In this document: piece by piece, positions 50,428 to 61,656 of the stretch
Position numbering within the stretch: the stretch's first letter is position 1
How the letters are laid out: each line of letters starts with the position of its first letter
Source: Actinomucor elegans
Taxonomy: Eukaryota > Mucoromycota > Mucoromycetes > Mucorales > Mucoraceae
Assembly (NCBI GenBank): GCA_026027325.1
Contig: JAMSLZ010000009.1
Location: forward strand, 62,001-126,000
Direction of reading: 5' to 3'
DNA length: 64,000 nucleotides
Made by a program: the position numbers and the translations under genes
The notes under the pieces: model-generated
What the model was told of the DNA's origin: nothing
Seen by the model: the letters and a program-made list of their open reading frames with translations, nothing else
The model's database searches: none

Positions 50428-51718
50428 TTAAATGAGATCATCCTTCAAACATTTTTCGAACACATTTACTGAGTACTGCACAAATACTCAAATGTATTCA
50501 CAGGAAATAGTGTTGCAAGCTTAAGATATTCTAGTAGCTAAATCCTCAATATTCTGAAATTGGTTACGCTTGACCTTATTCTTAACTATGCTCGATAGGA
50601 TTAAGCTCAGAAGAGTAAGGTGGGAGATAAATGCATCAGTACCATTTTTCTGTTACCATAGCATCTATTTCTTTGGGAGTATGAATGTGTGCGTTATCCG
50701 TTACTATGTAATATCCTTTTATTTTAAGGAAATGATCCATTTTGTCCATAGTTTTTTGAATGAATGCACATAATGACCTGGGACAGTACCTTTAGAGGCA
50801 GGATTTTTATTTATTTAGATAGTGCTTTCCTTTTACGATTGCCAAAATCGATCTTTATACTTTTTGATGAGCGCTCCTGCGGAATTCTAAGTTCCATTAG
50901 CTTCTCAAATTTTGCTGAAATTGCGCCTAAGACTTTGTGCTATATTGCTCTGGTGAAGGAAATCACCGCAATAGCTGGTGTACCTTTCATAGACCATCCT
51001 CTCAGAGGTCTCATGTTGATATCGAAACCTTATTTATCTACAAACTCAGGTTTCAAAATAATTCATATCTGTCTTATTCCATTCTTCAATCTACGCTATA
51101 CGATTTGCAATTTTAGTTGGATCATTTGTTGATGCTGGGTGACGGGTTATTTTTTGGATGAAAGATTGCAGTCCTTTTTTAAGAAGTTTTGAACGCTGGT
51201 TTCTTTTAAAGCCTTTGAATTTCTCTGTAAGTAATGCAACCACGTCAAGGACCTGGGTTTGGGAGTAATCATTGTAGAAATGAATAAAATTAACTTTATG
51301 CTTCTCTTCAAGATGAGCCTTTGGTCTATTAATCCTGCTTGTTCATTTTTCCGAGATACTCCATTCTCTATCCTCTTTGAGTTTCTTAGCTCACTTTTGT
51401 ACTGTCCGTTCAATGATTCCGCCCGCTAAGCTACCAGATTTAGTAGTATTGAATAATTTTACTCCGTTGTAGTAGACAAACAGTAATTTCTGTTCATTGG
51501 AATATTTGTTGTAATACTTCACTTTGTTTGCAACTTCTTCCATTTTAGTATATAAACTCTCATCAGCCGAGTTTCGCTCAGGTCTTTGCGCTTCACAATA
51601 GAGTCTAATGCGAGTTAACGTGGTTGGGTGTTGAAAGTGCGCCATCTCTTCCCAATCCATAGCATCATGATCTTCTTTATCAACAATTTTTCCTTGATCA
51701 TCCTTGTAAAAAAAAAAA
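50428..51718 (-). pseudogene. Decayed Tc1/mariner-type transposase
   Basis: Read on the minus strand: KDDQGKIVDKEDHDAMDWEE, a helix-turn-helix part (YYNKYSNEQKLLFVYYN ... SGSLAGGIIERTVQK), then a DDE core with FVDK*GFDINMRP (first Asp), YYIVTDNAHIHTPKE (second Asp) and YLPPYSSELNPIE (third acid), and a tail QYSVNVFEKCLKDDLI that ends at 50428. Several stops and frame changes interrupt it, and a stop follows FVDK where the family has an acid residue. The element is dead. It points towards the piggyBac relic, with 340 bp between them. A degenerate direct repeat left of it and an inverted match right of it may be the remains of its terminal repeats. Confidence 0.75.
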
Positions 51719-52470
51719 TGCGTGCCTATTTAGATTTTTTTTATTATTAAATCAAAGGTCACATGCAAAAACAAAGGCTACCCTTTGACAAAAATAAATC
51801 GTGAAAAGTTGCTCACCACTGAAAATTTAAAAAACCGCCCATTGAGAAAATAATGGTCGTTTGAATTGTTTTTCCTTGCCCTTTGGCGTATTTGGCTCTT
51901 TAGTAAATCTTGAGAATTATTCCTAAAATGGTAGAGATAATTCCTTGATTATTAGTGGTTTATAATTATAGAATAAATAATTTTATTGGATATAGGAAGT
52001 TGAAATGCTTATCTAATGGAATATCTATGAATTGCAATTGTATAGCGAAGAATGAACTATATGAAGTCTGATCTACATATTTCGAATCCTTGAGGAAGCT
52101 TTTGTTGCGTAGAAAAATTCCCCTGAGTAAGTGAATAGTCAGATCTCATATCTCACTATAGACAATACTTGGATTTGGATGCCCTTGGACTCCATGAATT
52201 GATACATTGAATAAAACTGATCGTTCCTATATGACAGTAATATGCGAAAGTTCAATCGCGATCTCTGGATTCGTTAGCTATTAGGCTATGCTAACTCGTA
52301 TCTCGAAATGACTGACAAAATTATTGCGATTCATTCACATTTAATTGAATCTATAAACCCAAAGTTCATCAACAGATTTAGAATTGAATAATTGTATTAC
52401 GATAATTTTTTTTAGTTAATGAAATATGGATAGAATGAAGCGCGTTCTTTCCATACAAGTTGCTTTTAAG

Positions 52471-52475
<5 letters not shown>

Positions 52476-52501
<26 letters not shown>
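52476..52501. repeat. A26 homopolymer
   Basis: Uninterrupted run of 26 A in intergenic DNA. Confidence 0.9.
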
Positions 52502-54529
52502 TCAAGAGGCTACACAACTCCGACCAGTCTATGTTTTGTCCTTTTAAAGCAAATATTTAATTTATGTTTTGCTATGAAACGTATATCATTCGAAAGAGAA
52601 TTGAATTGTTGACACGCCAAATGCCCTAATAATATTTACAAATCACTTTGTATACAGCGACTTTAATCGTTGAGTATAAACTTTGATCTCTGAGCTTTAA
52701 ATGAATTAAGGTTGAAGATTGGCAAGGCGCTCACGATGGATCCATGCGATTTCGGCTAATTTCGGGCCCATATCGCATCTAATGAGCACTTGGTGTTTAG
52801 AATGACTCGGTATATCAGTTTAAAAATGAGTGCAAAATGGGTCTAACAGTTTGGAAGCAATTTGTAATGTGAAAAAAGGACTACATATTTGGGTTGTCTT
52901 AACCAGCCATTGAAAAACTATTAGGATTTTTCGTTGGTTTAGTATACCTTACTTTCCGCATGCATAAAAGATTTGCAACTATGGTTACATGCAAAAACAC
53001 GCGTGTACTGACATATTCTCATAATGAATAGACAGATTGATTTGCATATCTATGTATAGAAAGTCATTTAAATATTGAACTTGAAAGAAGCATAGGACTC
53101 TATATTCTATGTTGTTGTATTTGATGAATGAAGTGTAAAACGAGTGCATACATACAAGGAGGTGTCGACTAATAGTTGACTAGACTATAATTTAGCTTTA
53201 TGTTTTACAAATCAATTCAAGAATCTTACTCATTCACATCTAATTAACGCAAGTTTCAGTTTGTAAATTATGGTGAAAGTCTGATTACATATTATAATCG
53301 ATTGATTGGCTAATGACTATGCAGGATAATTAGGGTCTATCTGACCCAATTTCAATATTGAATCTCAAACGCAATTGTCCTGCAATTCATAGTTACACGT
53401 AATTCTAATAAGAAACATTTCCTTCTTGGGTTCATGATCCGAATGTTTGGACGTGCGCGCATGCTGGTTTGTTTTTCCCTGCAGCTAGAAACATGTTTTC
53501 GTTCGAGTCGCCTGCATTTTCCTATTGTTTACTTTATTAGCCACTATAAACATATGATATTAAGCTTTGGTATATGTTCACTTAAGACCTATTATACACA
53601 TTACAATTGCCAAGCTATTGAAGTTGATAGTGATAGTGTCAAATGACGCCATACTATATGGCCCTTAAGCTAATTTAGCCCTAAGGCAGTGTTGTATCTG
53701 TTTCAGACGGTGTTACACGAGCTGCATTGTTTTTAAATGGATATTTTTTTGTTGGGTATTTTTATTTTATTTTTTTTACAAATAGAGATTAATAAATGTG
53801 ACCGGATGAGTCAATATATTACCTGCATTTACTATGTGTAATTATTTTAGGATGAAAGAAATCCCAATTATTTAATGTAGCATTATTTCATCTCCGTGAA
53901 TTCGGATTGCTAACAAAAAAGCACCATTATGATACAAAAGGCAATCAATGAAATTAGACTATATGGAGAGAGAGCCACAATAATTGTATTTTGATAACGC
54001 ATATGCCGTTAAATCACTGTATGCGCCTTTTCATCATCACAAGACAGTGGCGTTGTATTGATTGAGGCGTTGGTCATTACGCCGTTTTTAAGGGTTCCTT
54101 TATATTTCCATTTGGTCTAGTATCAAATTACCAAAATCAATCTAATCAACGTTCGGTATCGTTTTATGCCGCTCTTTAATTGTACAACAGAACAGTTCAT
54201 GAAAGTGAGATTTAACTCTTTTTCAGAAATTAAGAAAAGAGCGTGCTGTTGAGGTACTTTGTTCGCGTGAATAAACGAGTACTTTCCACGAGTAGGAAAT
54301 ATTTACATTAGATGCATGCAGGCGACTCGTCAATTTCGCTGTTACGATTAGATATAGATTCAATGTATGAAAGAGGCTATCAATTAATCTTGCCTTTGTA
54401 TAAATCATCCCTTTTCTCTAGTATCTTTGTGCGACAAATAGTCTGGTTGTACGAATAAATGTACCTACATCAAAGACGCGCTATATATGCCATTATTTAT
54501 ATGCAATGATATCATTGGGTAGAAATCGA

Positions 54530-54555
54530 ACGCGTCAATACATGGGATAACGCGT
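54530..54555. promoter_or_regulatory. Pair of MCB-like boxes, 20 bp apart
   Basis: ACGCGT occurs at 54530-54535 and 54550-54555, both inside the identical 10-mer AACGCGTCAA. ACGCGT is the MluI cell-cycle box bound by MBF in yeasts. The pair is about 610 bp before the start of the 55167 gene, rather far for a fungal promoter, so the role is uncertain. Confidence 0.35.
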
Positions 54556-55166
54556 CAAATCAACATTATACACCATTACAGCCCCAAAAAACTAAAATAG
54601 AATGAGGAATGCAGCAGAAAACCCATCAATCTCGGTAGGACAATAGGGTTTTATTACTAAAAGGAGCAACAAGCTACTTTGGTAAGTACTAGAGTAACAT
54701 GCATAGCTAAACTTAAATATCATCTTTCAGGTTAAAGACGTTCAAGGGTAGCAACTATAACCTTTGTATCACCACGTTAATAATTGACTACATAGTTTTG
54801 GGGTTTACGGTGATAATCCTTGCATATCTTTACGGGCAACGGACGTCAGACTCCATCAGGAAATATTATAGAAACGGAGCAATTCGCCTTTTGTCTCACT
54901 TCTAAATGCCAAGATGAGGCTAACGATAGCCACAACTTACAATGTTCTTGTGGCGCTTGCAATTGATTATATTAGAAAAGCTTATTTTACGCGAAAACGA
55001 GCGCTCATTTAAACTTTTCTTTAATAGCACTTACCTTGACTCGACTCTTTCTTTTTTCTTTTTTTTCTTTATCGATTAAAACACTTTTTTTTAACCTTTC
55101 AACATCTATATATAATCCACAACGTCTTTTACAACGACTCTTTTATTCAACCTTCAACAATTTCCA

Positions 55167-56555
55167 ATGAGTGATCATTATCACTTGTCAAATGATCAGC
55201 AACAGCAGCAAGAATACTATCTAATTCACGGCACTCAATTGACTGAATCACCCTCTACTACTTCATCTCCCATATCACCAATTACTACAACAGCACCGCA
55301 CCATCCTGCTATGTTCAATTGGAACACAATTGATCCATCGCCAATGGACCAATACTACCATCATTATCAAGAGCAACAGCAAAACGTATGGCCAGTACCA
55401 CACTATCTGTCACACAGTAGAAACCTTCCCGTTTCTATTGATTCTACATCCTATGACCAACCAACGTCCTATTTTCCTTCTTCTTCTACAATGTTTAATT
55501 CAACTTACACAACAGCAGCACCTATAACAGAACAAGTACTTGCTTATCATCCACATCTTGATAGTAATCTACCTTCACCTTCTGCGCAATCAACTGTTTT
55601 TGATCAAAGTCCACCACTATCAAGATACCAACCCCAACCCAAAAAGAAGCAAAAAGAGACCAAATACATTAATACAACAACTGGATCTACTTCACCTCCA
55701 TCTCCCAGTACAACGCCTATACCTTCTCCTATACTGGGTAGTAGTAATAAAAAGAAGAGAAAAGCTACTACAGTTGATGCACGCAAAAAGAATACTTCTT
55801 CCGAGAAAGCAAAACAACGCGTTGCTGTAGATCAAGATCAAGATCGACTTGATATTCTAGAACCCCAACAACAAGATGACCTGCATCATCAAAGTGGGTC
55901 GAAGCGAGGAGAGAAGGACAATCGTACTGTTGATCAAATGGAGAACGAGTTAGCGTTTCTCAGGGATGAATGCGCGACTATCACCATCATGTTGGACTCT
56001 TTACGTAATGCATTTTTGGCAGATTTACCTTCATCATCATCCAGTGCGGCTTCAGCAAGAAGAATCACTTCTTCCACTGCTACTATTAATTTTATGGTAG
56101 AAAATTTGAGTAACTCTTCACATCAATTTGCCAGCACATTTCCAACAACAACAGCAGCTACAACAAGAAACAGCAGCAGCAGCAGCAGCGGCGGCGGCGG
56201 CGGCAGTAGCAGCAGGGCTCTCTTAGATATACGACGTAGGTCAAAGACACTTGCTCAAAACCCAGATATGGAACGTGAAATGAGAATCGCTTATGATGAT
56301 TTGATGTTACAAGTAAGACAACTCGAGAAAAAGGTGGAAAGGTTAGAAGGCAAGAGTAAACGCATGAAAAAGCACGATACAAGGAAAGAAGATCAGCCTT
56401 CAGATCAACAACATCAGCAGCATCAGCAGCATGTGCATCAAACCAATCAAGTAGATCAAGATTCAGCGCCTGATGATGATGAAGAGGAGAAGGAGCAGCA
56501 GCAGCAGCAGGAGGAGGAGGAGGAGGAGGAAGAGGAGGAGGAAGAATTGGCTTGA
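55167..56555 (+). CDS. Low-complexity, possibly nuclear protein, uncharacterised
   Basis: A single open frame of 462 residues without introns. The N-terminal 150 residues are Gln/Ser/Thr/Pro/Tyr-rich, like a transactivation region. A basic segment follows (KKKQKETK, SNKKKRKATTVDARKK, about 155-205), a good nuclear signal. Then come a coiled-coil candidate (VDQMENELAFLRDECATITI, about 252-271), a Ser/Gly tract and a second helix (LMLQVRQLEKKVERLEGKSK). The C-terminus is a His/Gln run and a long Glu tract (last 15 residues nearly all Glu). No DNA-binding domain is recognised; it may be a scaffold or co-regulator. The simple-sequence tracts (CAG, GGC, GAG repeats) are likely to vary in length between strains. 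The ATG has a fair context (TTTCCAATGA). Confidence 0.75.
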   Translation: MSDHYHLSNDQQQQQEYYLIHGTQLTESPSTTSSPISPITTTAPHHPAMFNWNTIDPSPMDQYYHHYQEQQQNVWPVPHYLSHSRNLPVSIDSTSYDQPTSYFPSSSTMFNSTYTTAAPITEQVLAYHPHLDSNLPSPSAQSTVFDQSPPLSRYQPQPKKKQKETKYINTTTGSTSPPSPSTTPIPSPILGSSNKKKRKATTVDARKKNTSSEKAKQRVAVDQDQDRLDILEPQQQDDLHHQSGSKRGEKDNRTVDQMENELAFLRDECATITIMLDSLRNAFLADLPSSSSSAASARRITSSTATINFMVENLSNSSHQFASTFPTTTAATTRNSSSSSSGGGGGSSSRALLDIRRRSKTLAQNPDMEREMRIAYDDLMLQVRQLEKKVERLEGKSKRMKKHDTRKEDQPSDQQHQQHQQHVHQTNQVDQDSAPDDDEEEKEQQQQQEEEEEEEEEEEELA

Positions 56556-56891
56556 CTCAATGATGCGCCGCTACTCTGGATTTCAATCTATCACTTTACT
56601 GTTTAAAACTCACTCAATCGTTCAAGTTATATGCCCTTATGTCTATTTTATAAAGAGCTGCTCTTCTATATGTTATTTTATGATATTACCCCTTATATTA
56701 TCCCCTTGAAATATTTTCTCGGTCCTGCTCGCCCGAATACCTTTTTATAAAAAAAAATTACATGCCATATCTATCTAATAAACTCTTTAATATGTATAAT
56801 TAAGAAACGCCCAGTCATTTTAGCAATAAAACAGTTTTATCCCACATGAACAACCTGTCAAACAAATCGGCCATTGTTACCCAAGATAGAA

Positions 56892-56919
56892 ACGCGTCTT
56901 TTGTTCACTCGCGACGCGT
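56892..56919. promoter_or_regulatory. Pair of ACGCGT boxes upstream of SDH1
   Basis: ACGCGT at 56892-56897 and 56914-56919, 22 bp apart, about 355-380 bp before the SDH1 start. MCB-like; the meaning for a respiratory gene is unclear. Confidence 0.3.
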
Positions 56920-56956
56920 CAAAGATAACGTACGGTTAAAGATATACGCGATTCAG

Positions 56957-56961
56957 CCAAT
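56957..56961 (+). promoter_or_regulatory. CCAAT box upstream of SDH1
   Basis: CAGCCAATCAGC contains CCAAT with the flanks favoured by the HAP2/3/5 (CBC) complex, which activates respiratory genes in fungi. It lies 312 bp before the start codon. Confidence 0.45.
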
Positions 56962-57028
56962 CAGCTACGTCCTTTGTAAGTCCATCTCCGATAGGCTCCG
57001 CTCACTTAATTTTATACTCAGTTTTGAT

Positions 57029-57034
57029 GCGGGG
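57029..57034 (+). promoter_or_regulatory. GCGGGG (Mig1/CreA-like) box upstream of SDH1
   Basis: GATGCGGGGAAAA has the GC box GCGGGG, with AT-rich DNA on the downstream side, as in Mig1/CreA repressor sites. It lies about 240 bp before the start codon. A single short match; carbon repression is inference. Confidence 0.3.
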
Positions 57035-57272
57035 AAAATGTTGCACGTGAAGTGTTGCGGGCAGCAACAAGGGACCTTGTTCAACGCGGTATGGTTTATA
57101 ATACAAAATATACGTCAAATTGGATTCCATCCGGAAAGGTTCGTAATCTCTCGGTGAGGGTTTCCTACGATTGTAACGCTTCGAATAATTGCCGCCTATA
57201 CCTTTTCTTTTCTTGTTTTCTTTCATTTCTTCAACTAAACCACCCCCCTCTCTTCTTCCTTTATATTAAAAT

Positions 57273-59562
57273 ATGTTGAAGTTTTTGCAATCTTCTTCAC
57301 CAAAGGCAGTAAGTTGACGCGTTTTTTTTTTTTTAGAAAATAAAGGCTTAAACTAACTATGTCATTTTTTTTTTTAGTTGCGTGCTGCTCGTAAGCAAAA
57401 AAAAAAATGAGAAAAACTATTCAGTTGAGCACGTTGAACTAAACTTTTGTAGAAACTAATGGTGCTAGATTAACTTCTCGCAGTCTTCACTACTCGAAGC
57501 CTGCTATGCAAGTCATGGCTAACAACCCTCTTCGCGCTACTGAAGCTACTGTATGTGGTTTTATGATATATGGAAATAAACCCCACCAAACTAAACCTTT
57601 ATATATAACAGGGCCCTATTGCTAGCAAATACCCCATCATCGATCACGAATACGATGCTGTTGTTGTTGGTGCTGGTGGTGCTGGTCTTCGTGCTGCTTT
57701 CGGTCTTGCTGAAGCTGGTTTGAACACTGCTTGTATTACCAAGTTGTTCCCTACCCGTTCTCACACTGTTGCTGCTCAGGTAAAAAAATTAAAATAGAAA
57801 AAAAAATGACTAAAAGATACTGAGAACAGATAAATTGACAAAACTGTTCATATAGGGTGGTATCAATGCTGCACTCGGTAACATGACAGAGGATGACTGG
57901 AGATGGCACATGTACGATACCGTCAAGGGTTCTGATTGGCTTGGTGACCAAGATGCTATTCACTACATGTGTCGTGAAGCACCTCACACTGTCATTGAAC
58001 TTGAACATTACGGTGTACCTTTCTCCAGAACACCTGAAGGAAAGATCTATCAACGTGCTTTTGGTGGTCAAAGTTTAAAGTATGGTAAAGGCGGTCAAGC
58101 TTACCGTTGTGCTGCCGTCGCTGATCGTACTGGTCACGCTATTCTTCACACCCTTTACGGTCAATCACTTCGTCACGACACCAACTATTTCATTGAATAC
58201 TTTGCTCTTGATTTGATCATGGAAGGCGGTGAATGTAAGGGTGTTATTGCTTTAAACATGGAAGACGGTACACTTCATCGTTTCAGATCTCACAAGACTG
58301 TACTTGCCACCGGTGGTTACGGTCGAGCCTACTTTTCTTGTACTTCTGCTCACACTTGTACGGGTGATGGTAACGCCATGGTAGCTCGTGCTGGTCTCCC
58401 TCTTCAAGATCTTGAATTCGTCCAATTCCATCCTACTGGTATTTATGGATCTGGTTGTTTGATCACTGAAGGTTCTCGTGGTGAAGGTGGTTACCTTGTC
58501 AACTCTGCCGGTGAACGTTTCATGGAACGTTATGCCCCTACTGCCAAGGATTTGGCTTCTCGTGATGTCGTTTCTCGTGCCATGACCTTGGAAATCAAGG
58601 CCGGCCGTGGTGTTGGTGCTGAAAAGGATCATTGTCACCTCCAATTGCATCACTTGCCTCCTGCTGTTCTTCATGAACGTTTGCCTGGTATTTCTGAGAC
58701 CGCTGCTATCTTTGCTGGTGTTGATGTAACCAAGGAACCTATTCCTGTCTTGCCTACTGTCCATTACAACATGGGTGGTATTCCTACTCGTTACACTGGT
58801 GAAGTCATCAAGGTCAATGAAAAGGGTGAAGATGAGGTTGTTCCTGGTCTCTATGCTGCTGGTGAAGCTGCCTGTGTTTCCGTCCATGGTGCTAACCGTC
58901 TTGGTGCTAACTCTCTCTTGGATATTGTTGTCTTTGGTCGTGCTGTTGCTCACCATATTGCCGAGACTCTTGAACCCAACACTCCTTTGAAGCCTTTTGC
59001 CGCCGATGCTGGTGCTGCTACCATTGCCAACTTGGATAAGCTCAGAAATGCTGAAGGTCCTAAGCGTACTTCTGAGATTCGTCTCAACATGCAAAAGGTC
59101 ATGCAATCTGATGCTGCTGTCTTTAGAACTCAAGAAACTCTTGATGAAGGTAAAATGTTGTTTTGAATCGAATTGAAATGAAAAAAAAAGTGCATAAATT
59201 AACTTCTTTTTTTATCATTAGGTGTTGGTAAGATTGACAAGGTCTGGTCTTCCTTCAAGGATGTCGGTGTCACTGATCGTGGTATGATCTGGAACACTGA
59301 TTTGGTTGAAACACTTGAACTTCAAAACTTGTTGACCTGTGCTTCTCAAACCATGCACTCTGCTGCCGTCCGTAAGGAATCTCGTGGTGCTCACGCTCGT
59401 GATGATTACCAAGAACGTGATGATGTTAACTGGATGAAGCACACTCTTTCTTGGCAAGATCAAGAAACTGGTGAAGTCAAGTTGGATTATCGTGCTGTAA
59501 CCGATACTACTCTTGATGAAGCCGAGTGTAAGCCTGTTCCTCCCTTTGCTCGTGTTTATTAA
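57273..59562 (+). CDS. SDH1: Succinate dehydrogenase flavoprotein subunit, mitochondrial
   Basis: Six exons: 57273-57308, 57378-57390, 57453-57550, 57612-57779, 57856-59149, 59222-59562; 649 residues (human SDHA 664, yeast 640). It oxidises succinate to fumarate in respiratory complex II on the matrix side. An Arg/Ser-rich, acid-free presequence (about 1-35, ending near TSRSLHYS) targets mitochondria. The FAD fold GAGGAG is at 69-74; His100 in RSHTVAAQ is the expected covalent FAD site. Other hallmarks are [18 protein letters not shown], the LQLHHLPP ... [11 protein letters not shown] stretch and [13 protein letters not shown]. The C-terminus is complete ([11 protein letters not shown]). Exon 2 has only 13 nt. 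Codon use is strongly biased to GGT, GCT, CGT and CTT, as in highly expressed genes. CCAAT and GCGGGG boxes lie upstream. Confidence 0.97.
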
Positions 59563-60955
59563 TTTAAATGTTAGTTTTTTTTTATCATATTTTCATCTCA
59601 CATATACTAATCATAAAATAAAAAAACGGTATAAAAAAAATAATCGAGGCTTTTTATAACCTTTTTGACAGCACCCTTTAAATATTTCCTTTTGCAGTAG
59701 TTAAGAGATAAGACATCGGAACTCAATCTTTGATGCAACACGAAAAAAGTGACTTTTCTACGTGTGCCTAGGAACAAAAATTGATCTGTGTTATTAAGGT
59801 CTTTTGAGAATTGTGCTATTCTCCAAAATGCACTGAATTTTGCGTATAGAATACATTTCTTGGCGTTCTTTTAACTGCTGCATTGTATTGAAAGCGTGCG
59901 CTTCACAGATAGAAAACATCAAACTATTCAGTAATCCATTTATTCAATATGCACAATCTGTTTCCAATGAGTACAATCTTGAGGCATTACATACACAATA
60001 GAAAAAGTAGTCCACCATGGGCATGATACATTCATTTGATCAGAGATCTATGGATCATTAGATTCGTATACAAAATAGAAAGAAACCCAATTTAATTATT
60101 GAAAATGGTGATGTATGAAGCACACTGCAATTTGATAAAGATTTTAATAGGCATAGTAGTTTATTTTAAAGTTAAAATTTTAAACAGATATGACACTGAA
60201 CTGAGGCCAGTCAAGAAATCTATTGATCAATAGATCTACGAGAACATTTACAATGCAGATAATCGATAGCACATTGCTCAAATTTCATACATACATCATG
60301 TTTTACGGAAATGGGTATTTAAATAGATCCGAATCTTCAGATGCAACATTAAAGTTAAGAAATGGAGCGATCGTGGCAATGCAAGATTTCCTAAAACTTT
60401 TATAAGTGAATCCCTGAGGAGAAGGCCCCTACTTAAAGCCCTGAGTATAGTTTTTTTTTTGTAGCATTCATAACATACCTTTAAATCATAGTTATTTACT
60501 TGCATAGGTTCAATGCCAAAAAGCGTATTCATGTGTGCTTTTTTTTTTCGTGTTGTGTCAAATTCTCGAGTTGTGTCGCTATCTAAAAAGAATCCAAAAA
60601 TCCAAAAATCCAACATATCTTAATGATTTTAAAGATATATCAAATTGTGTCTATTTTGCCCAATACGCTATTAAATTCTTCATGAACTTTGCTAAAATAG
60701 CTCAGGTATATTAACATTTATTAGTCATAGAACTGAGATCAGGTTTTTTGAACAATGCTATAGAGCTTCAAAAAGGCATGATTTTGTCAATGTCTGATAG
60801 CCAATAAAAGGCGAAAATGTTTTTTAGTATCAATAATAATAATATTTGGTGATAGTGCGTATATACTTTTACTTTATCTTTTTTGAAAGTATACATACTA
60901 CTTCAGATGAATAATTCACAAAATGAGTCCAAGTATATAATTTCAAAGTGTTTAG

Positions 60956-61000
<45 letters not shown>

Positions 61001-61356
61001 ATACATAGAACTTGGTTAATCATCATGAATGAGTATATAGGGCAATAGAAACGTAGGGCAGTTTAAACAGTAGTTTTATGTGACACTTTATTGATATAGT
61101 TAGCTGTTTATATACCAATCTGTAGACGGCCTTGTCATTGATAATAAACTCTTCAGTGGTGGTATCCGCTCTTGCAGAGCATATTAGTGCTTAAAACGCG
61201 AAACGCTTATAAACCAACATATACATAGAACAAATAATATGGCAAGAGAAAATGAAATAGTATGATATTTAGTTGTTTATTATTACAATCTAGGATTTTG
61301 GTAATCATACATAGGCTTTTAGTTATTACAATCTAAGATTTGAAAAATGTTCCTCT
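59563..61356. other. Spacer, no gene supported
   Basis: About 1.8 kb. The SDH1 3' region comes first. On the minus strand 60480-60560 reads AHMNTLFGIEPMQVNNYDLK before a good donor (GGTATGTT), which might be an exon scrap of an unknown gene, but nothing adjoins it. A T39 run lies at 60960-60998. Confidence 0.5.
60960..60998. repeat. T39 homopolymer
   Basis: Uninterrupted run of 39 T in intergenic DNA. Confidence 0.9.
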
Positions 61357-61656
61357 TTAAAGGACCTTCTTGTAACGTAAGGACAAGTCTTTTTCAATGA
61401 AGCCCCAACCGTGTTGGTCAAATGGCTTTACAGGAAGCCATTCACGGTAGCAGTTCCTTGCCTTTAAGCTAGCAAGGCCAAGACCAGGAGTACAAATAGG
61501 AGTAAGAGAAGCAGGAGGAGCAGGGGAATGGACAGGAGGAACCATGACGAAATCTTCATCAAATTCTTCTTTTTGAGTAAGAGCATCCATTTGCTTGTCA
61601 GTGGCTCTGTTAGGATTTGTTGTGAAAATAAAGAGCTTATAAATGTAATCGAGCAT
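61357..61656 (-). CDS. 99-residue protein with LIR-like (Atg8-binding) motif
   Basis: An intronless minus-strand frame of 99 residues starting at ATG 61656. After a short N-terminus, an acidic stretch leads into EEFDEDFVMVPPVHSPAPP (about 31-49). DFVMVP is a textbook LIR/AIM (aromatic-x-x-aliphatic after acidic residues), with the same core as the known LIR of ULK1 kinase. A Pro-rich spacer follows, then a conserved-looking C-terminus CYREWLPVKPFDQHGWGFIEKDLSLRYKKVL. No family is recognised. If real, it may bind Atg8 and act in autophagy. The gene call rests on a clean frame, sensible composition and the motif; expression is not shown. Confidence 0.6.
   Translation of the reverse strand: MLDYIYKLFIFTTNPNRATDKQMDALTQKEEFDEDFVMVPPVHSPAPPASLTPICTPGLGLASLKARNCYREWLPVKPFDQHGWGFIEKDLSLRYKKVL

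Larger units (their letters stand above)
51719..55166. other. Spacer, no gene supported
   Basis: About 3.4 kb. The left part is the outer flank of the mariner relic. An A26 run lies at 52476-52501. Short frames at 53434-53646 and 54223-54408 have no support. The right end, with pyrimidine-rich runs near 55040-55090 and a TATATATAA near 55110, is the promoter of the next gene. Confidence 0.5.
56556..57272. other. Spacer and SDH1 promoter
   Basis: 717 bp between the 462-residue gene and SDH1. It holds two MCB-like boxes, a CCAAT box, a GCGGGG box and a CT-rich leader before the SDH1 ATG. The 103-codon frame at 56846-57157 overlaps these sites and is taken as chance. Confidence 0.6.

Noticed and set aside
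56846..57157. 103-codon + frame upstream of SDH1
   Set aside because: Covers the SDH1 promoter boxes; no homology and unusual composition.
58252..59133. 293-codon antisense frame in SDH1
   Set aside because: By-product of the strong codon bias of SDH1; the sense strand encodes the known enzyme.
60296..60616. Minus frame with NTLFGIEPMQVNNYDLK before a GT donor
   Set aside because: Might be one exon of something, but no neighbouring exon or family could be identified.
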